64,000 nucleotides of DNA from Alphaproteobacteria bacterium MarineAlpha5_Bin12 (GTDB lineage Bacteria; Pseudomonadota; Alphaproteobacteria; HIMB59; GCA-002718135): contig PTKS01000005.1 of NCBI GenBank assembly GCA_002937855.1, forward strand, positions 1-64,000, read 5' to 3'. A model generated the notes under the pieces. The model was not told the DNA's origin and ran no database searches. It worked only from the letters and a program-made list of their open reading frames with translations. Position 1 is the first letter of the stretch. Each line of letters begins with the position of its first letter. Both the position numbers and the translations under genes were made by a program. Shown here in pieces: positions 60,225 to 64,000 of the stretch.

Positions 60225-61485
60225 TAATCTTCTTTCTTGTTTTTCCTACTAAATATAACGATCCAGTAATAATAATTTGATCGTTTTTTTTATTATTGAT
60301 ATAATTAGTTACTGCATCGTAAATATCTTTTTCTGTCTTGCATTTTATCTTTATTTTTTTGCAATTTTTTTTTATTTCTTCTTTAGTAATTGAATTTTTT
60401 TCATTAGGAATTTCTACAGCAATTACTCCTTTAATATTAGATTTTAAAATTTTTAAATATTGATTTAAATTTTTACTATTCATCATTCCTAAAATTATCC
60501 AAGGCTTATAATTTTTATTTTTAATAAAGCTTTTAAGAGTTTTTGCTCCATCTATATTGTGGCTACCATCTATTATAATTAGCGGATTGTCTTTATTTAA
60601 TATTTCTAATCTTCCAGGCCATTTAGTTTTAAGTATTGCTCTGTCAATATTTTTCTTATGGATTCTATAACCTAATTTTTTTAAATATTCAGAAGTAATA
60701 ATCGCGGTTGAGAGATTATATAATTGATGTTCGCCATTTAAATTTGGTTTTGGGTACATAGTTTTAATATTATTATTTTTTTTAATATAGAAATAATCTT
60801 TTGAAGCATTTATAATTTTCCAGTCTGATTCATAGGATAATATTTTATTTTTATTTATTTGTGTATATTTCTTAATTTCTTGATTTACAATTTGGCTTTG
60901 CTTGGCATTGATAATTATTGATCCTTTTTTTATGATACCTAATTTTTCTTTAGTTATTTTTTTTATTGATTTTCCCAAATATTCCTGATGATCATAACCA
61001 ATTTTTGTGATTATGGATATTAAATTATTTTTAATTATATTAGTCGCATCTAATCTTCCACCAAGACCAGTTTCTAAAATTAAGACATCAGCATAATTTT
61101 TACTAAACATATAAAAAGCTGCAGCAGTTGTAATTTCATAAAATGTTATTGGTTTGTTAGCATTAATTTTTTTTATATATTTTAGATATTCAAAAAGTTT
61201 TTTGTTAGAAATAATTTTATTAGCAATAATAAATCTTTCATTAATTTTTTCTAAATGTGGTGAAGTATATGCATGAACCTTTAGATTAGATTCTATCAAA
61301 ATATTTTTAATAAAACTCAACGTTGATCCCTTACCATTGGTTCCAGCAATATGAATGCACTTTGGTAACTTTAAATGAGGATTGTTTAATTTTTTTAGAA
61401 GTTTCTCAATTCTTGTTAAAGATAGATCTATATATTTTGGGTGTAAACCCTCTAGTTCTTCTAGAAGGTTTTTTAGACTATTCAT
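60196..61485 (-). CDS. folC: Dihydrofolate/folylpolyglutamate synthase
   Basis: A 429-residue Mur-ligase-fold enzyme. P-loop HIAGTNGKGSTLSFI near 46, ETGLGGRLDATNI and the DGSHNIDGAK C-terminal domain motif are clear. It adds glutamate to folates and, in bifunctional forms, to dihydropteroate. It lies one base after accD in the trpB-trpA-accD-folC operon, the standard alphaproteobacterial order, and its 3' end overlaps trxA. Confidence 0.95.
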   Translation of the reverse strand: MNSLKNLLEELEGLHPKYIDLSLTRIEKLLKKLNNPHLKLPKCIHIAGTNGKGSTLSFIKNILIESNLKVHAYTSPHLEKINERFIIANKIISNKKLFEYLKYIKKINANKPITFYEITTAAAFYMFSKNYADVLILETGLGGRLDATNIIKNNLISIITKIGYDHQEYLGKSIKKITKEKLGIIKKGSIIINAKQSQIVNQEIKKYTQINKNKILSYESDWKIINASKDYFYIKKNNNIKTMYPKPNLNGEHQLYNLSTAIITSEYLKKLGYRIHKKNIDRAILKTKWPGRLEILNKDNPLIIIDGSHNIDGAKTLKSFIKNKNYKPWIILGMMNSKNLNQYLKILKSNIKGVIAVEIPNEKNSITKEEIKKNCKKIKIKCKTEKDIYDAVTNYINNKKNDQIIITGSLYLVGKTRKKIIKLLNQSIH

Positions 61486-61486
61486 T

Positions 61487-62335
61487 TTAGTTATTTTTTA
61501 AATGTTTAATTATAGATGAAAGAGTTGATTTTAATTCTTTTCTATTAATTACAATATCTACCATTCCATGGGTTTTTAGGTATTCTGCAGTTTGGAAATC
61601 ATCAGGTAATTTTTCTCTTATAGTATCTTGTATTACTCTTTTTCCTGCAAAACCTATTATAGAGCCTGACTCAGCAATCGTGACATCACCTAGCATAGCA
61701 AAAGAAGCAGTAACACCTCCAGTAGTTGGATTTGTTAAGATTACTATGTATGGAATTGCATTTTTTTTCAGAATTTCTGTTGCTGCAACTGTTCTTGGCA
61801 TTTGCATTAAACTAATTATACCTTCTTGCATTCTTGCTCCACCTGAAGCGGTAAAAATTATAAATGGAGTTTTTTCTTTTAAAGACAGTTGTACTCCTTT
61901 TACAAAACTTTCGCCTACAGCATTTCCCATAGATCCTCCCATAAAATTGAAATTTAAAACTCCAACAATTACTTTTTCATTTTCTATATTTCCTGAAGCA
62001 AAAGATAAAGCATCATTATGTGATGTTTTTTTTCTATATTCTTTTAATCTATTAATGTAACTTTTTTTATCTTTAAATTTTAGTGGATCGTCAAATGAAT
62101 TTTTAATTTCAATAATATTATATTCTTCCTTTCCAAATAAAATATTTAATCGCGTTGTTGGGTCTAATCGAAAATGATAGTTACATTGGTTACATATATA
62201 TAAATTTTCAACTAAATCTTTATGATGTATCATTTTTTCACAATTAGGGCATGACTGCCATAAGTTTTCCGGAATATCTCTTTTTCCTACCAACGCTCTT
62301 ATTTTAGGTCTTACAAAATTTGTTAACCAATTCAT
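61487..62335 (-). CDS. accD: Acetyl-CoA carboxylase carboxyltransferase subunit beta
   Basis: A 282-residue subunit of acetyl-CoA carboxylase, first step of fatty-acid synthesis. The N-terminal zinc ribbon has C29, C32, C48 and C51; the crotonase-like core has GGSMGNAVGESF, ASGGARMQEG and NPTTGGVTASFAMLGD. Start adjoins the trpA stop directly. Normal length. Confidence 0.97.
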   Translation of the reverse strand: MNWLTNFVRPKIRALVGKRDIPENLWQSCPNCEKMIHHKDLVENLYICNQCNYHFRLDPTTRLNILFGKEEYNIIEIKNSFDDPLKFKDKKSYINRLKEYRKKTSHNDALSFASGNIENEKVIVGVLNFNFMGGSMGNAVGESFVKGVQLSLKEKTPFIIFTASGGARMQEGIISLMQMPRTVAATEILKKNAIPYIVILTNPTTGGVTASFAMLGDVTIAESGSIIGFAGKRVIQDTIREKLPDDFQTAEYLKTHGMVDIVINRKELKSTLSSIIKHLKNN

Positions 62336-63133
62336 TTATTTTTTATTCCTTATTTCGTTTAAAAATTTTTTAATGCCTAATAATATATTTTTAATTTTTG
62401 AATTGTTATTTACTTTTTTTTCAATAATTTCAACTATTGACGAACCTATTACAACTCCGTCTGCAAATCTAAAAATTTTTTTAACTTGTTCTTTGGTTTT
62501 TATCCCAAAACCAACAACTATTGGTAATTTTGTTTTTTTCTTAATTTGTTTGATAGATTGTTCTACATTTTTAAAGTCTTTTAATTTTGCTCCAGTTACA
62601 CCTGTTATAGAAACGTAATATAGAAATCCTGATGCATTTAACAAAATTTCATTTAATCTTTTTGTTGTTGTTGTTGGAGTAATAAGTCTTATAAAATCAA
62701 TTTTATTTCTTTGTGCAAGTTCAAAAAGATTTTTGTCATTTTCAGGTTGCAAATCAACAATTATCAATCCATCTACACCAGATTTTTTACATTCATTTAT
62801 AAATTTACTATTTCCAAAGTGAAGTATGGGATTATAATAACCCATTAAAATTATTGGGGTTTTTTTATTTGTTTTTCTAACATATTTACAAAGATCAAAA
62901 ACTTTGTTTAAATTAACTTTCTTTTTTATTGCCCTTGCACTTGCAAGCTGTATTGTAGGACCATCAGCCATAGGATCAGAAAAAGGCATTCCAATTTCCA
63001 TAATATCTACCCCATACTTAGGGAGATTGTCTAAAATTTTTTTTGAATAATTTAAATTTGGATCACCAGCTGTAATAAAAGTAATTAACTTCTTTTTTTT
63101 TGTTAAAAAAACATTTTTAATTCTATTATTCAT
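62336..63133 (-). CDS. trpA: Tryptophan synthase alpha subunit
   Basis: A 265-residue TIM barrel cleaving indole-3-glycerol phosphate. Catalytic Glu and Asp are in [15 protein letters not shown] near 50; [12 protein letters not shown] and [12 protein letters not shown] follow. It overlaps trpB by 8 bases, consistent with coupled synthesis of the alpha2-beta2 complex. Confidence 0.97.
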   Translation of the reverse strand: MNNRIKNVFLTKKKKLITFITAGDPNLNYSKKILDNLPKYGVDIMEIGMPFSDPMADGPTIQLASARAIKKKVNLNKVFDLCKYVRKTNKKTPIILMGYYNPILHFGNSKFINECKKSGVDGLIIVDLQPENDKNLFELAQRNKIDFIRLITPTTTTKRLNEILLNASGFLYYVSITGVTGAKLKDFKNVEQSIKQIKKKTKLPIVVGFGIKTKEQVKKIFRFADGVVIGSSIVEIIEKKVNNNSKIKNILLGIKKFLNEIRNKK

Positions 63134-64000
63134 TTATTTTTACTTTTAATTTTTCTGCAACAGTAAAAATATCTTTATCGCCTCTTCCACACATATTCAT
63201 GACGATAATTTTGTTTTTATTCATTTTAGGAGCCACCTTTATTAAATGGGCTAGTGCATGAGAAGGTTCCAGTGCAGGAATGATACCCTCAAGTTTACTA
63301 CAATATTTAAATGCTTTTATTGCTTCCTCGTCAGTAACCGAAACATAATTAACCCTTTTTTGTTCAAAAAGAAAAGCATGTTCAGGTCCTATTCCAGGAT
63401 AATCTAATCCTGCAGAAATTGAATGAGCTTCTTTTATTTGACCTGATTTTGTTTGTAACAAATATGTTTTATTCCCATGTAACACTCCAGGCTTTCCTCC
63501 AGATAAACTAGAAGCATGCTTTCCAGATTTAATTCCCAAGCCTGCAGCTTCTACAGCAATCATTTTAACTTCTTTGTTATCTAAAAAATCATAAAATAAT
63601 CCAATTGCATTTGAACCTCCTCCTATACATGCAATCAATAAATCTGGCATTTTTTTTTCTTTTTTAAATATTTGTTCTTTTACTTCTTTTCCTATAATTG
63701 ATTGGAAATCTCTAACCATCTTTGGATATGGATGAGGTCCTGCTACTGTTCCAATTATATAAAAAGTATTTTTTACATTTGTTACCCAGTCTCTCAAAGC
63801 TTCATTCATAGCATCCTTAAGAGATCTTGATCCAGTATCTACTGCTATCACTTTAGCACCTAATAATTTCATTCTAAATACATTAGGTGATTGTCTAGTT
63901 ATATCTTTAGATCCCATATAAATTATACAAGGAAGGTTGAATAAAGCACATACCGTGGCAACCGCGACGCCATGTTGTCCGGCACCAGTTTCTGCAATAA
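63126..64000 (-). CDS. trpB: Tryptophan synthase beta subunit, 5' end outside window
   Basis: The last 291 codons of a PLP-dependent synthase; the N-terminal part with the catalytic Lys lies beyond the right edge. Reading continues open through the edge, beginning [19 protein letters not shown], the conserved segment after the PLP lysine. [13 protein letters not shown] (PLP phosphate site) and CGRGDKD near the C-terminus are intact. An internal Met at 63917 is not the start. It should be preceded by trpF in the usual order. Confidence 0.96.
   Translation of the reverse strand, partial: IAETGAGQHGVAVATVCALFNLPCIIYMGSKDITRQSPNVFRMKLLGAKVIAVDTGSRSLKDAMNEALRDWVTNVKNTFYIIGTVAGPHPYPKMVRDFQSIIGKEVKEQIFKKEKKMPDLLIACIGGGSNAIGLFYDFLDNKEVKMIAVEAAGLGIKSGKHASSLSGGKPGVLHGNKTYLLQTKSGQIKEAHSISAGLDYPGIGPEHAFLFEQKRVNYVSVTDEEAIKAFKYCSKLEGIIPALEPSHALAHLIKVAPKMNKNKIIVMNMCGRGDKDIFTVAEKLKVKINE

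Noticed and set aside
61680..62060. 126-codon open frame antisense to accD
   Set aside because: Lies wholly within accD, whose conserved motifs fix the coding strand.

Overview
This is a window from a streamlined, very AT-rich alphaproteobacterial genome, most plausibly a marine heterotroph. The gene order points to Alphaproteobacteria: murJ-trpS-nfuA, tsaB-rimI-miaB-phoH-ybeY-corC-lnt-trmB, nusA-infB-rbfA-truB-rpsO-pnp, fabI-fabB-fabA, dut-coaBC-ubiE-mutM-rpsT-dnaA, chvI-chvG-ahcY, tsaE-amgK-murU, and trpB-trpA-accD-folC beside trxA. Lys/Asn/Ile-rich proteins, intergenic gaps near zero and overlapping gene ends indicate a reduced genome of the SAR11 or HIMB59/AEGEAN-169 kind. The exact lineage is inference. 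No rRNA, tRNA, CRISPR array, transposase or prophage was found.

Region 1 (1-10433) is a phosphorus-acquisition island. It holds two 2-aminoethylphosphonate-type binding proteins (one cut by the left edge), a DMT-family membrane protein, a PhnZ-like HD oxygenase, and the ATPase and fused double permease of the phosphonate importer. A cysteine-dependent (CX5R) phosphatase follows. Next come a PiT phosphate transporter with its DUF47 partner, a SET-domain protein methyltransferase, a TIM-barrel isomerase-like protein and a second, divergent PiT-like permease. A PHO-box-like direct repeat lies between the pit operon and the SET gene. This is the most unusual part of the window.

Region 2 (10725-38282) is core. 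It covers murein lipid II flipping, Trp-tRNA synthetase, Fe-S carrier, cell-wall enzymes, tRNA modification, the nusA-to-pnp translation superoperon and a glycerophosphodiesterase. The opposite strand carries the unsaturated fatty-acid genes fabA-fabB-fabI and a second operon, ubiE-coaBC-dut-moeB-like-SH3. mutM faces ubiE. rimP, ylxR and ubiB are absent from their usual places.

Region 3 (38330-48623) is rpsT, dnaA-dnaN-recF-gyrB, an orphan ABC ATPase and polA. Region 4 (48626-52617) is the class I ribonucleotide reductase operon nrdA-nrdB-glutaredoxin, with two NrdR-box-like sites at its 5' end.

Region 5 (52864-64000) is the ChvI/ChvG two-component system, then ahcY and metK (methyl cycle), tsaE, the amgK-murU muramate recycling pair and trxA. 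On the opposite strand is trpB-trpA-accD-folC. The hprK/PTS block usual between chvG and ahcY, and the addAB block usual between murU and trxA, are both missing, consistent with streamlining.
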